DNA of 42,559 bases from Planctomycetaceae bacterium (GTDB lineage Bacteria; Planctomycetota; Planctomycetia; Pirellulales; Thermoguttaceae): contig JAAYAY010000250.1 in NCBI GenBank assembly GCA_012719125.1, positions 1 through 42,559 of the forward strand, written 5' to 3'. The position numbers were made by a program, and so were the translations under genes. The notes beneath the pieces are model-generated. The model did no database searches, was not told where the DNA came from, and saw nothing but the letters and a program-made list of their open reading frames with translations. Positions 8,816 through 16,905 of the stretch are shown here, one piece after another (the stretch's first letter is position 1; every line of letters begins with the position of its first letter).

Positions 8816-8841
8816 GGCGTCGGTTCTTGGGAGCCGACGCC
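8816..8841 (+). promoter_or_regulatory. Hairpin in the phoH leader
   Basis: GGCGTCGG (8816-8823), a 10-base loop and CCGACGCC (8834-8841) form a perfect eight-base GC-rich stem ending 18 bases before the phoH ATG. Because phoH has only a weak ribosome site (GGGAA), this structure may influence translation. It could also be a leftover terminator upstream of the operon. Confidence 0.4.
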
Positions 8842-8859
8842 ACGTTTGCTATTGGGAAC

Positions 8860-9852
8860 ATGAGTGAAGCAACCATATCGATCGTGAGTTCCGACGCGCT
8901 TCGAGCGTTGTTCGGGGCTCGCGATCAACACATGCGCACGATTCGCGAGACGTTGGGGGTGAGCATCCATGCCCACGAAGGCCGCGTTACCGTCGAAGGT
9001 GAGTCGGCCGCCGTTGCGCGTGCCACGGAGCTCCTCGAACGGTTGAACAGCCGGGTTCGGCGCGACGGAGGTTTGGATTCTGCCGATGTGGCACGAGCGT
9101 TAGCGGAGATCGTCGGCGGAGGCGCGGTTTCCGACGTGCGTCCGATTGAGGTATACAATGGTCGCACGGTACGTCCGCGTACTGCGGGGCAAGGGCGTTA
9201 CCTGGAGGCCATTCGGGAAAACAGTCTGGTGTTCTGCATCGGCCCGGCCGGGACGGGCAAGACGTATCTTGCCGTGGCCATGGCCGCTGGCGATCTGAGA
9301 GCCGACCGGATACGGAAGATCGTGTTGGTACGGCCGGCGGTCGAAGCGGGGGAAAGCCTGGGATTTCTGCCGGGGGATCTCCAGGCCAAGATCAATCCCT
9401 ACCTGCGTCCGCTGTTCGACGCCCTCCGGGAGATGATGGAACACGACATGATCCGCCGTTACATGGAGGAAGACGTCATCGAGGTGATTCCGCTGGCCTA
9501 TATGCGCGGGCGCACGCTGAATGACGCCTTCATTATTCTGGACGAAGCCCAGAACACAACCATTGCCCAGATGAAGATGTTTCTGACGCGGATGGGAGCC
9601 GGATCGAAGATCGTTGTCTCCGGCGATACGACGCAGGTCGACTTGCCGAAGGAGACGCGGAGCGGTTTAACCGACGCATTGGAGCGTCTGCAGGGGATTC
9701 GTGATATTGCGTCGGTGAGACTGTCTCGGGCAGATATCGTTCGCCATCGACTGGTGCAGGAGATCGTAGATGCTTACGAGCACGGAGCCGGGCAGCGATC
9801 TTCGGGGCGAGGATCGGTTCAGCGCAAGCAAGGTCCGCAATTCGAGAGATGA
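8860..9852 (+). CDS. phoH: PhoH-family ATPase (YbeZ-like)
   Basis: This is a 330-residue PhoH-like P-loop ATPase. An N-terminal KH-like/RNA-binding region (about residues 5-70, with ARDQHMRTIRETLGVSIHAHEGRVTVEG) precedes the ATPase domain, which has Walker A GPAGTGKT at about residues 128-135, VLVRPAVEAGE, and Walker B FIILDEAQN. In other bacteria YbeZ works with YbeY in ribosome and RNA metabolism, and ybeY lies two genes downstream here, which supports that role. The start at ATG 8860 is preferred to the TTG at 8827. The next gene starts 17 bases after the stop. Confidence 0.92.
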   Translation: MSEATISIVSSDALRALFGARDQHMRTIRETLGVSIHAHEGRVTVEGESAAVARATELLERLNSRVRRDGGLDSADVARALAEIVGGGAVSDVRPIEVYNGRTVRPRTAGQGRYLEAIRENSLVFCIGPAGTGKTYLAVAMAAGDLRADRIRKIVLVRPAVEAGESLGFLPGDLQAKINPYLRPLFDALREMMEHDMIRRYMEEDVIEVIPLAYMRGRTLNDAFIILDEAQNTTIAQMKMFLTRMGAGSKIVVSGDTTQVDLPKETRSGLTDALERLQGIRDIASVRLSRADIVRHRLVQEIVDAYEHGAGQRSSGRGSVQRKQGPQFER

Positions 9853-9869
9853 TGACCGAGACGTGACGA

Positions 9870-12158
9870 ATGGCCAGCGGCGGTAAGAAGAGAAAACGTC
9901 TGGATCGCGTCGCCGCGCTCGAGTTCCCGCCGAACCAATGGGACCGAGTGTTGGCCAGCCTGCGCGATCCGTACGTCCTAGTTCGCGTCGGCCTGGCGGT
10001 CGCAACCGCGCTGTTGTTATGTCTGGTCGTCCGGGCGTGGGATCTGCCGTTTTCTTACCGGGCCGGATTTCGCCCGGCGCGGGACATCACCGCTCGTGTG
10101 GCGTTTCAGATCGACAATCCCGCGGAGACGCGAGCGCGGCAGGATCGCGCCCGATGGCAGGTGCCTTACGTGTTTGTTCGCGATCGGGAGCCTCTCCATC
10201 GTCTGGGGGAGACGTTGCGTAACACGGTGTTGGAGCTTCTGGCTGCCCCGTCGTACGACGAGTTACCACATCCCGAAGCCTGGCAAGGCTTCATGCCTCG
10301 GACGCCGGACCGGGTCCCGGGCGACAAGGAGATTCGAGAGGGGTTCGACCAGTTCCGCAAGATGCTCTCGGGAGACGAGGATCTGAAACGCTTCACGGGC
10401 GCCGTCAACGACGCCCTTGAAGAGTACGACTCGATGGGGCTTCTTCGCTCCCTGGCCCAGAAGAAAGAGGTGGAACAACGGCTGGGGGAAGGAAATCGAG
10501 ACCGCATCGTCGTTCGCCAATCGGAACAGGATCGTCGAGGTACGGTCGTCAGCGTCGGCGACGTCCTCATCGGCAACGCCACGCCGTTGCGTCAGAAGCT
10601 CGAATACCAACTGGGGCAGGTGGAACTATCAGGAGTGACAGATTGGGTGTTCGCGTGGCTCCATGTGAACTTGCCGGATACGCTTGTGCTGGAGGAAGAG
10701 GCAACCAGGGCCGCCCTGGACAGGGCCGCTGCCGAGATCGAGCCGGCGACCATCGAGTACGAGCCGGGAGAATGCCTCGTCAGCGCCGGGACCGCACTCG
10801 GCATCGAGCAGCTCAAGTTGCTGCGCAACGAGCACGAGGTGGTGAACCGTGTGCGGACGCTCTACGAGAAGACTGGGCGAGCACTGTCTACCTTCATGCT
10901 GTTTGGGGTGGTTCTGACGCTGTGGGGAATCTACCTGGTTGCTCACCAGCCTGGGCTGCTGGAGGATCTTCGTCGGCTCTCCCTGGTGGCCGCTCTTCTG
11001 GTAATCTCGGTAGGGACGGCGGTATGGGCGTCACACGACGCCTGGCGAGCCGAGTTAATCCCCATATTGCTGCTCGGGCAGGTCCTGGCCATCGCTTTCG
11101 ACCGGCAACTGTCGCTGCTTGCTGCAGGAACCGGGGCCTTGGCCGTCGTGCTCGGCATCGGGCAGGGGCTGGCTTCTCTCTGTGTGCTGTGGGGAGTGAC
11201 CGCCGCGGCCGTGCTGCAGCTCGATCGCATCCGCAGCCGTATCAAGCTGGTTCACGTCGGGCTGGTGACCGCGATCGCCGCGTTCTTCCTGACGTTGATT
11301 GTCGGTTTTGTCGCCGCGCAGCCGTTTTCGCTTGAACTGCTGGCCCTCGCGGGGCGTAACGCGTTGCTCACCGCTGCCGTGGGATTCGTGATGCAGGGAC
11401 TGTTGCCCTATGTCGAGAGGTTGTTTGGCGTGCTGACCGACATGAGCCTTCTCCACCTGGGCGACGTGTCGCATCCGCTGCTCCAGGAACTGGTCCGGCG
11501 TGCACCGAGCACCTACAACCACTCAATTACCGTAGGAGCCATGGCCGAGGCGGCCGCCGACGCCATTGGTGCCCGCGGGCTGTTGGCTCGTGTGGGGGCT
11601 TATTTCCACGACATCGGGAAGATGCTCAAACCGAACTACTTCATCGAGAACCAACCTCCGAACGAGAATCGTCACGAGTCTCTTGTGCCGCAAATGAGCA
11701 CCCTGGTGATCGTGGCTCACATCAAGGACGGAGCGGATCTGGCTCGGCAGCACAAACTGCCGGGCCCCATCATCGACTTCATCGAACAGCACCACGGGAC
11801 GACGCTGGTCGAGTACTTCTACGGCCGGGCCAGCGAACAGAAGCAGAACGATCCGGACGGCGGCGAAGTGGAAGAGTCGTCGTTTCGTTATCCGGGTCCC
11901 AAGCCTCAGATCAAGGAGACGGCGGTCCTCATGCTCGCCGATGCTGCAGAAAGCGCTTGCCGCTCCCTGGTCGAACCGGGGCCCGCCCGAATTGAGGCCC
12001 TGGTTCGCGAGATTGCCGAGCGCAAGCTGGAAGACGGCCAGTTCGACGAGAGCGGCCTGACGCTCCGCGAGTTGCGAACCGTGGAAGACAGCATGATCAA
12101 GTCGCTGATCGCCAACTACCATGGGCGCATCAAGTACCCCGATCAGAAGCCCGCTTGA
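9870..12158 (+). CDS. 7TM-HD domain membrane protein, probable cyclic-di-AMP phosphodiesterase (PgpH/YqfF-like)
   Basis: The 762-residue protein has the architecture of PgpH: an N-terminal membrane anchor (about residues 35-55, VGLAVATALLLCLVV), a large extracytoplasmic 7TMR-HDED-type region (about 60-330), a block of about seven membrane helices (about 335-530), then a cytoplasmic HD domain. The HD motif residues are visible: YNHSITVGAM near residue 549 and GAYFHDIGKM near residue 578, then the downstream HHGT (about residue 642) and a later MLADAAES. In Firmicutes this family hydrolyses cyclic-di-AMP to pApA and sits between phoH and ybeY, exactly as here. Whether this organism makes c-di-AMP cannot be told from the window. 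Start at ATG 9870. Confidence 0.88.
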   Translation: MASGGKKRKRLDRVAALEFPPNQWDRVLASLRDPYVLVRVGLAVATALLLCLVVRAWDLPFSYRAGFRPARDITARVAFQIDNPAETRARQDRARWQVPYVFVRDREPLHRLGETLRNTVLELLAAPSYDELPHPEAWQGFMPRTPDRVPGDKEIREGFDQFRKMLSGDEDLKRFTGAVNDALEEYDSMGLLRSLAQKKEVEQRLGEGNRDRIVVRQSEQDRRGTVVSVGDVLIGNATPLRQKLEYQLGQVELSGVTDWVFAWLHVNLPDTLVLEEEATRAALDRAAAEIEPATIEYEPGECLVSAGTALGIEQLKLLRNEHEVVNRVRTLYEKTGRALSTFMLFGVVLTLWGIYLVAHQPGLLEDLRRLSLVAALLVISVGTAVWASHDAWRAELIPILLLGQVLAIAFDRQLSLLAAGTGALAVVLGIGQGLASLCVLWGVTAAAVLQLDRIRSRIKLVHVGLVTAIAAFFLTLIVGFVAAQPFSLELLALAGRNALLTAAVGFVMQGLLPYVERLFGVLTDMSLLHLGDVSHPLLQELVRRAPSTYNHSITVGAMAEAAADAIGARGLLARVGAYFHDIGKMLKPNYFIENQPPNENRHESLVPQMSTLVIVAHIKDGADLARQHKLPGPIIDFIEQHHGTTLVEYFYGRASEQKQNDPDGGEVEESSFRYPGPKPQIKETAVLMLADAAESACRSLVEPGPARIEALVREIAERKLEDGQFDESGLTLRELRTVEDSMIKSLIANYHGRIKYPDQKPA

Positions 12159-12184
12159 TTCCCCAAGAGAGAGAAAGGTCCTCG

Positions 12185-12643
12185 TTGAACGACCAACCGA
12201 CTGTCGAAATCGCCAACGATCAGACAACCTGTGCGATCGACGAACCGGTGATCCGCAAGGCCGTTCTGGACATTTTGGCCGGAGAGGGAGTGACGTCGGG
12301 GCAGATCAGCGTGGCCATCGTCGACGATGCGACGATCCGCGAGGTCAACCGGCGGCATCTCCAACACGACTATGCGACGGACGTGATCAGTTTCGTATTG
12401 GATCGGGAAGGCGGCTGCCTCGACGGCGAAGTGATCGTCAGCGCCGACACGGCGCGAGCCGTGGCCGCGGATCTGGCCTGGCCGGCCGAAGACGAGTTGC
12501 TAATGTACGTGGTACACGGTACGCTCCACTTGGTCGGCTACGACGATCGGACCGACTCGGATCGCGAGGAGATGCGAAGTCGCGAGCGGCATTACCTGGC
12601 CGGCTTCGGCCTGGTGCCGCCGTGGGAGGACTTCGACCAATGA
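12185..12643 (+). CDS. ybeY: rRNA maturation endoribonuclease YbeY
   Basis: YbeY is a zinc-dependent endoribonuclease needed for 16S rRNA 3'-end maturation and ribosome quality control. I place the start at TTG 12185, because GAGAGAGAAAGG at 12167-12178 is correctly spaced; the frame opens at TTG 12155 inside the previous gene's stop region. The protein is about 152 residues. ATDVISFVL and the metal motif HGTLHLVGYDD are present. The usual motif is H-x3-H-x5-H; here the third His is Asp, followed by R. Asp can ligate zinc, so activity may remain. It is followed by the corC-like gene, as in many ybeZ-ybeY-corC groups. Confidence 0.88.
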   Translation: MNDQPTVEIANDQTTCAIDEPVIRKAVLDILAGEGVTSGQISVAIVDDATIREVNRRHLQHDYATDVISFVLDREGGCLDGEVIVSADTARAVAADLAWPAEDELLMYVVHGTLHLVGYDDRTDSDREEMRSRERHYLAGFGLVPPWEDFDQ

Positions 12644-12710
12644 TGCGACCGGGTCTTTTTGCGCGTTTCCACACATTTCGAAGTCTCCACGGGAGGTTTG
12701 TTCCCACGTC

Positions 12711-14009
12711 ATGACCGTCGCTTTCATGTTCTGGTTTGCTGTTGCCGCGATGTTTGCGACCTGTTTTGCGGCAATCGGAACGCGATCCCTGACCGGCTTT
12801 TCACGCCATGAACTGGAGGAAATCTGCCGTCGGCGAGGTGTTCCCGAACGTCTCGGGGAGATCCTCAAGCACCACGATCGCTTCGCTCTGGCCGCCGAGA
12901 CGTTTCAGGTGCTCGGCACGGCGGGGGCCGTGGCAGCGACGATCTGCTGGTCGATGCTGCGATTCCACGACGGTGCATTGCCGGACGGGGGCCACACGCT
13001 CGTTGCCGTCGGCGGCTGTTTCGTGCTTCTCCTGATATTCGAAATCTGGATTCCGTGGACGATCGTCCGGCTCTGGTCGGAGCCGTTTCTTTACTTCACC
13101 TGGCCCATCTGGCGAGTCGTCAGCTACGCCGCCTCGCCTTTTGTTCTTGGAGCTCGATTTGTCGACACGGTGTTTCACCGTCTGGCAAATCGCACCTCCG
13201 AGCGCCCGGACGAAGACTCCTTTGAAGATGAGATCCGAACGATCGTTACGGAGGGACACCGAGAGGGCGTGATCGAAGAAGACGCCCGGGAGATGATCGA
13301 AGGGGTCATCGAACTGAGCGACGTCGTGGTCTCCGAAATCATGACCCCGCGAACGGACATGGTGTCGATCCCCCGTTCGCTTACCTGGCAGGAAGCTCTC
13401 GATTTCGTGATCAAAGTGGGGCACACGCGGATTCCCGTTCATGAGAAGACTCGCGACGATATTGTCGGCATTCTCTATGCCAAAGACCTCCTGCCGGAAC
13501 TGGCCAAAGGTCGCGACCAGCCTCACGTGCCCTGGACGTCGCTGCTGCGCGAGCCCAAATTCGTGCCCGAAACCAAGCCGGTTGACGTATTGCTCCAGGA
13601 ATTCCAGCGGGATCGAACGCACATGGTGGTCGTTCTCGACGAATATGGAGGTGTCTCCGGCCTGGTGACCATGGAGGACATCCTGGAGGAAATCGTCGGC
13701 GAAATCGTGGATGAGTATGATAAGGATCTGGTGGACGGGATCCGTCTGCTCGACGATCACTCGGCCGAGGTTCTGGGCAAGGTCCACATCGACGAAATCA
13801 ACGAACGACTCGAACTCGAACTGCCGGAAGACGGGGATTTCGACACGATTGCCGGATATGTCTTCACGGAACTCGGGCATGTTCCGGTGGAGGGGGAACA
13901 ACTCACCCGCCAGAACATCCGCCTGACCGTCGTTGAAGCTACGCGACGCCGGATTGAGCGCGTGAGAATCGAAATTCTGGACGGGGACCGCCGTGAGACG
14001 GTCTCGTGA
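12711..14009 (+). CDS. CNNM/CBS-domain membrane protein (CorC/HlyC-like, ion transport)
   Basis: The 432-residue protein starts at ATG 12711 with GGGAGG upstream. The N-terminal part (to about residue 160) has three or four hydrophobic segments of the DUF21/CNNM type. It continues with the linker and CBS pair: VSEIMTPRTDM, then TRIPVHEKTRDDIVGILYAKDLL for CBS1, and HMVVVLDEYGGVSGLVTMEDILEEIVGEIVDEYD for CBS2. A C-terminal CorC_HlyC domain follows (DGDFDTIAGYVFTELGHVP). This family is linked to magnesium or cobalt efflux and homeostasis; the hemolysin name is historical. Its place after ybeY is conserved in many bacteria. Binding of ATP/AMP by the CBS pair is family knowledge, not visible here. 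Confidence 0.88.
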   Translation: MTVAFMFWFAVAAMFATCFAAIGTRSLTGFSRHELEEICRRRGVPERLGEILKHHDRFALAAETFQVLGTAGAVAATICWSMLRFHDGALPDGGHTLVAVGGCFVLLLIFEIWIPWTIVRLWSEPFLYFTWPIWRVVSYAASPFVLGARFVDTVFHRLANRTSERPDEDSFEDEIRTIVTEGHREGVIEEDAREMIEGVIELSDVVVSEIMTPRTDMVSIPRSLTWQEALDFVIKVGHTRIPVHEKTRDDIVGILYAKDLLPELAKGRDQPHVPWTSLLREPKFVPETKPVDVLLQEFQRDRTHMVVVLDEYGGVSGLVTMEDILEEIVGEIVDEYDKDLVDGIRLLDDHSAEVLGKVHIDEINERLELELPEDGDFDTIAGYVFTELGHVPVEGEQLTRQNIRLTVVEATRRRIERVRIEILDGDRRETVS

Positions 14010-14111
14010 GCCAAGTAGAAGAAAACGCGATCGTGTTCGGCCGATTCATGCTGCCGTCTCTCTCCCAGAGGATCTGACCTTAGTCACTCTCATCCGCTCG
14101 CCTGACCGCCA

Positions 14112-14867
14112 ATGCCCGCGGAAAAAGCCACTGCCATAGTCCTGCGAAAGGTCGACTTCAGCGAGTCGAGCCTGGTGGTGAGCTTGTTCACCCGCGAGTT
14201 TGGGAAAATAGACAGTCTAGCAAAGGGAGCGAAGCGTCTGAAAGGTCCGTTCGAGTCTGCTCTTGACCTCTTAGCCCTTTGTCGAATAGTCTTCCTCCGC
14301 AAAACGTCTGAAACTCTCGATTTGCTGACTGAAGCGAAGCTCGAACGGCGATTCCGGGTTACTGGTCCGGGGTTGGAAGGCTTGTACGCCGGATACTATG
14401 TGGCCGAGCTATTGTCTGAAATGACGGACCGATACGATCCGCACCCGGAGTTGTTCGATTTGGCGGACGACACCCTGGCGGGATTGGCGGCAGGCGACGA
14501 CGTGAGCAAGCGATTGCTGCGTTTTGAGTTAGGCGCTTTGCGAGAGCTGGGCCATTTGCCGGCTTTGGAGTGCTGCGCCGAGTGCGGCAAACCAATGGCG
14601 ATGTCGGGGCGTATTACCTTTGGCCTCCTGGATGGAGGCGCGTTGTGTCCGCGATGTCGGCAAGGCAAACGGCAGGTGGCGTCGGTGGCAGCCGGAGTGC
14701 TGAGGATCATGGCTCAGTTTGCAGCTCCGGGCGACCGATGGCGACGTATTGAGATCGACCGACGAAGCCATGGCGAGCTCCGCGGGCTGCTGAACCATTT
14801 CGTCTGTCACCTACTGGGACGCAAGCCCCGGTTGCACGAGTTTTTAGGTCGGCTCGACGCCAACTAG
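14112..14867 (+). CDS. recO: DNA repair protein RecO
   Basis: RecO loads RecA onto SSB-coated single-stranded DNA together with RecR, in gap repair and single-strand annealing. The 251-residue protein begins with the OB-fold typical of the family (EKATAIVLRKVDFSESSLVVSLFTREFGKIDSLAKGAKR), then a helical domain, and a four-cysteine zinc ribbon in the C-terminal half (CCAECGKP ... LCPRCRQG, about residues 153-181). ATG 14112 gives the usual N-terminus; there is no clear Shine-Dalgarno site. It closes the phoH-to-recO group and is followed after 18 bases by the BamD-like gene. Confidence 0.9.
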   Translation: MPAEKATAIVLRKVDFSESSLVVSLFTREFGKIDSLAKGAKRLKGPFESALDLLALCRIVFLRKTSETLDLLTEAKLERRFRVTGPGLEGLYAGYYVAELLSEMTDRYDPHPELFDLADDTLAGLAAGDDVSKRLLRFELGALRELGHLPALECCAECGKPMAMSGRITFGLLDGGALCPRCRQGKRQVASVAAGVLRIMAQFAAPGDRWRRIEIDRRSHGELRGLLNHFVCHLLGRKPRLHEFLGRLDAN

Positions 14868-14885
14868 CAGGGAAAGAGGACAAGG

Positions 14886-16142
14886 ATGTCCCGAATCAAG
14901 ATCGACGCTCTGCAGATCGCCGTTGTTCTCGCCGGTCTCGCCGTGGCCGTTTCCGGCTGCAGCACGCTGTCGAAATCGGAGAAGGCTTCTTCCCTGGCGA
15001 ACCAGCAACCAGGTGACTACGGCGACAGGGACCGATCCGGCAGCCAGGTCCGCCAAGCCTCGGTTGACCGTTCTTTACCCGAGGACGTTTCCGACAAGGC
15101 GGTCGTTGCCGCAGTAGTCGATTCGGCGGAGGAAGAAGACGAGGGTTTCGATCTGGAGGACCTCGATCCCGCCAACATGTACCGTGCGGCACGGGACGCG
15201 CTCGGCTACGGTCCCGATGAAGGAATCGCCCGAGACCTCTATGAGGAGGCCAGGCAGCTTGCCCTGGCGAAGGAACACAAGGCGGCGGGCAAGAAGTTCC
15301 TTGCTGCGGCCAAGCGGTGGCCCGACTCGAGTCTCGAGGAGGACGCCCTGTTCCTTGCGGGCGAGAACTTCTTTGCGGCGGACGAGTATCCCGACGCTCA
15401 CAAGGCCTACCAGAAGCTGCTCAAGAAGCACGACTACACGCACCACTTGGACGCGGTGACCAAGCGTCTCTTCCTGATGGCACGTTATTGGGAGCAATGC
15501 GCGGCGCGGGATCCCTCCGTGAAAGCGCCGGTCAACGTGACCGATAAGACGAGACCTTGGATCGACACGGTGGGCTACGCCCTCAAGGCCTATGACGACA
15601 TCCGCATGTACGATCCGACCGGCCCGCTGGCGGACGACGCCGTGATGGCCACGGCGAACCTCTATTTCGTTCAAGGGCGTTACGAGGATGCGGCTCAGCA
15701 CTATGACTTGATGCGCACCGAATACGCCAAGAGCGAGCACCAGTTGAAAGCGCATCTACTGGGAATCGAGAGCTGGCAGCGCGTCTATCAAGGAACCGCC
15801 TACGACGCCGGGCCTCTCAACAAGGCCGCCGAGGTGGCCGATCAGGCGTTGATCCAGTTCGGTCCGGAACTGGGTGAAGAACGCCCCAGAGTCATTGAGG
15901 CAAAGAACAAGATCGTTGAGGAAAAGGCGGCCCGCGAGATGCTGATCGGCCAGTACTACGACAAGCGAGATCGGTTTGGCGCCGCGAGATTCTATTACCG
16001 GTCGATTCTGGAGGAATACCCGCAGACGGTTGCCGCCCAACAGGCTCGCGAGCGATTGACCGAGATCGAGGGCCAGCCCGACAAACCCACGAACCATTTC
16101 GAGTGGCTCACCAACATGTTCGGACGCGAACAATACGATTGA
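14886..16142 (+). CDS. BamD/YfiO-like TPR lipoprotein
   Basis: The 418-residue protein has a lipoprotein signal with lipobox VSGC (Cys near residue 25) and, after an acidic low-complexity linker (about residues 27-100), a series of TPR-like helical pairs. Clear examples are DSSLEEDALFLAGENFFAADEYPDAHKAYQK, then DDAVMATANLYFVQGRYEDAAQHYDLM and GAARFYYRSILEEYPQTVAAQQARERL. This fits BamD, the outer-membrane lipoprotein that acts with BamA in beta-barrel insertion, although it is longer than the roughly 245 residues of the E. coli protein. Its position just before an LptE-like gene strengthens the envelope role. Other TPR lipoproteins (CpoB-like) are possible. Confidence 0.8.
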   Translation: MSRIKIDALQIAVVLAGLAVAVSGCSTLSKSEKASSLANQQPGDYGDRDRSGSQVRQASVDRSLPEDVSDKAVVAAVVDSAEEEDEGFDLEDLDPANMYRAARDALGYGPDEGIARDLYEEARQLALAKEHKAAGKKFLAAAKRWPDSSLEEDALFLAGENFFAADEYPDAHKAYQKLLKKHDYTHHLDAVTKRLFLMARYWEQCAARDPSVKAPVNVTDKTRPWIDTVGYALKAYDDIRMYDPTGPLADDAVMATANLYFVQGRYEDAAQHYDLMRTEYAKSEHQLKAHLLGIESWQRVYQGTAYDAGPLNKAAEVADQALIQFGPELGEERPRVIEAKNKIVEEKAAREMLIGQYYDKRDRFGAARFYYRSILEEYPQTVAAQQARERLTEIEGQPDKPTNHFEWLTNMFGREQYD

Positions 16143-16171
16143 ACGCGGGTTGAATTGAGATGACGGCACAT

Positions 16172-16250
16172 CCCAAAGCGGGGCAAGTCCGCAACCCAAC
16201 CTTGACAAACATGCGCGCACCATGCGCACAAGTCCAGCACGAAGACACTA
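16172..16250 (+). repeat. 79-bp dispersed repeat, copy 2 (before the lptE-like gene)
   Basis: This copy matches 6958-7036 at 72 of 79 bases without gaps. It begins 30 bases after the BamD-like stop and overlaps the probable start of the lptE-like gene: the ATG at 16211 inside the repeat is the last ATG in frame before the signal peptide. Read in that frame, both copies give almost the same peptide (MRAPCAQVQH-E/K-DT), but copy 1 is out of frame with cdsA. Confidence 0.85.
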
Positions 16251-16801
16251 ATGGTCCCGGGCAATGCAAGCTCACACGGCGTCGTCTCCTGGCAGGCGGC
16301 AGCGGGTTGTGGCTAGTCCTTGCCGTGGGGTGCGCCACGCCCTATCAGGTCGGCAACCGCTCGCTCTATCCCCAAGACGTACACACCGTCTATGTCCCGG
16401 TCTTCGATTCCGACAGTTTTCGCCGGAATTTGGGAGAGCGACTGACCGAAGCGGTCATGAAGGAGATTGAGAACAAGACGCCCTACAAGGTCGTGAGCAC
16501 GTCCGCCGCCGACAGCATCCTGAGCGGACGGATTGTGGGCGAAACGAAACGCGTGGTGGCCGAGAATGAATACGACGACCCCCGCAAACTGGACGTCAAT
16601 CTGCAGATCGAAGTGAGTTGGATCGATCGGGGCGGCGATATCTTGTACGAAGGCACGGTCAGTCTGCCGCCCGAATTGACCCTCGTCAGTTCGTCGGCCA
16701 CGTTCCTGCCGGAGTACGGCCAATCGGTGGCAACGGCGCATCAGCAGGCGATCCAGCGAGTTGCCGGACAGATCGTCGGCATGATGGAGGCCCCCTGGTA
16801 G
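16211..16801 (+). CDS. LptE-like LPS-assembly lipoprotein
   Basis: LptE is the outer-membrane lipoprotein that plugs the LptD barrel and helps place lipopolysaccharide at the cell surface. The mature part shows the family pattern: lipobox LAVGC, then YQVGNRSLYPQDVHTVYVPVFDSDSFRRNLGERLTEAV, and later ADSILSGRIVGETKRVVAENEYDDPRKLDVNLQIEVSW. Planctomycete LptE proteins often have this form. The start is unusual: no ATG lies between the 79-bp repeat and the signal peptide in this frame, so ATG 16211 (used here), TTG 16202 or ATG 16160, all in or before the repeat, must be used. From 16211 the product is 196 residues with a 26-residue lead before the hydrophobic core (TRRRLLAGGSGLWLVLAVGC). Confidence 0.8.
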   Translation: MRAPCAQVQHEDTNGPGQCKLTRRRLLAGGSGLWLVLAVGCATPYQVGNRSLYPQDVHTVYVPVFDSDSFRRNLGERLTEAVMKEIENKTPYKVVSTSAADSILSGRIVGETKRVVAENEYDDPRKLDVNLQIEVSWIDRGGDILYEGTVSLPPELTLVSSSATFLPEYGQSVATAHQQAIQRVAGQIVGMMEAPW

Positions 16802-16905
16802 CAGCCGCCAAGGGGGGGCGATACACTTGACGGCAAACCGGTCGTTGCCGGAAAAGCGTCCTGCCAGTGTGCCGTCCGCCGCTTCCCATTCTCGGGCCTG
16901 CCGCT

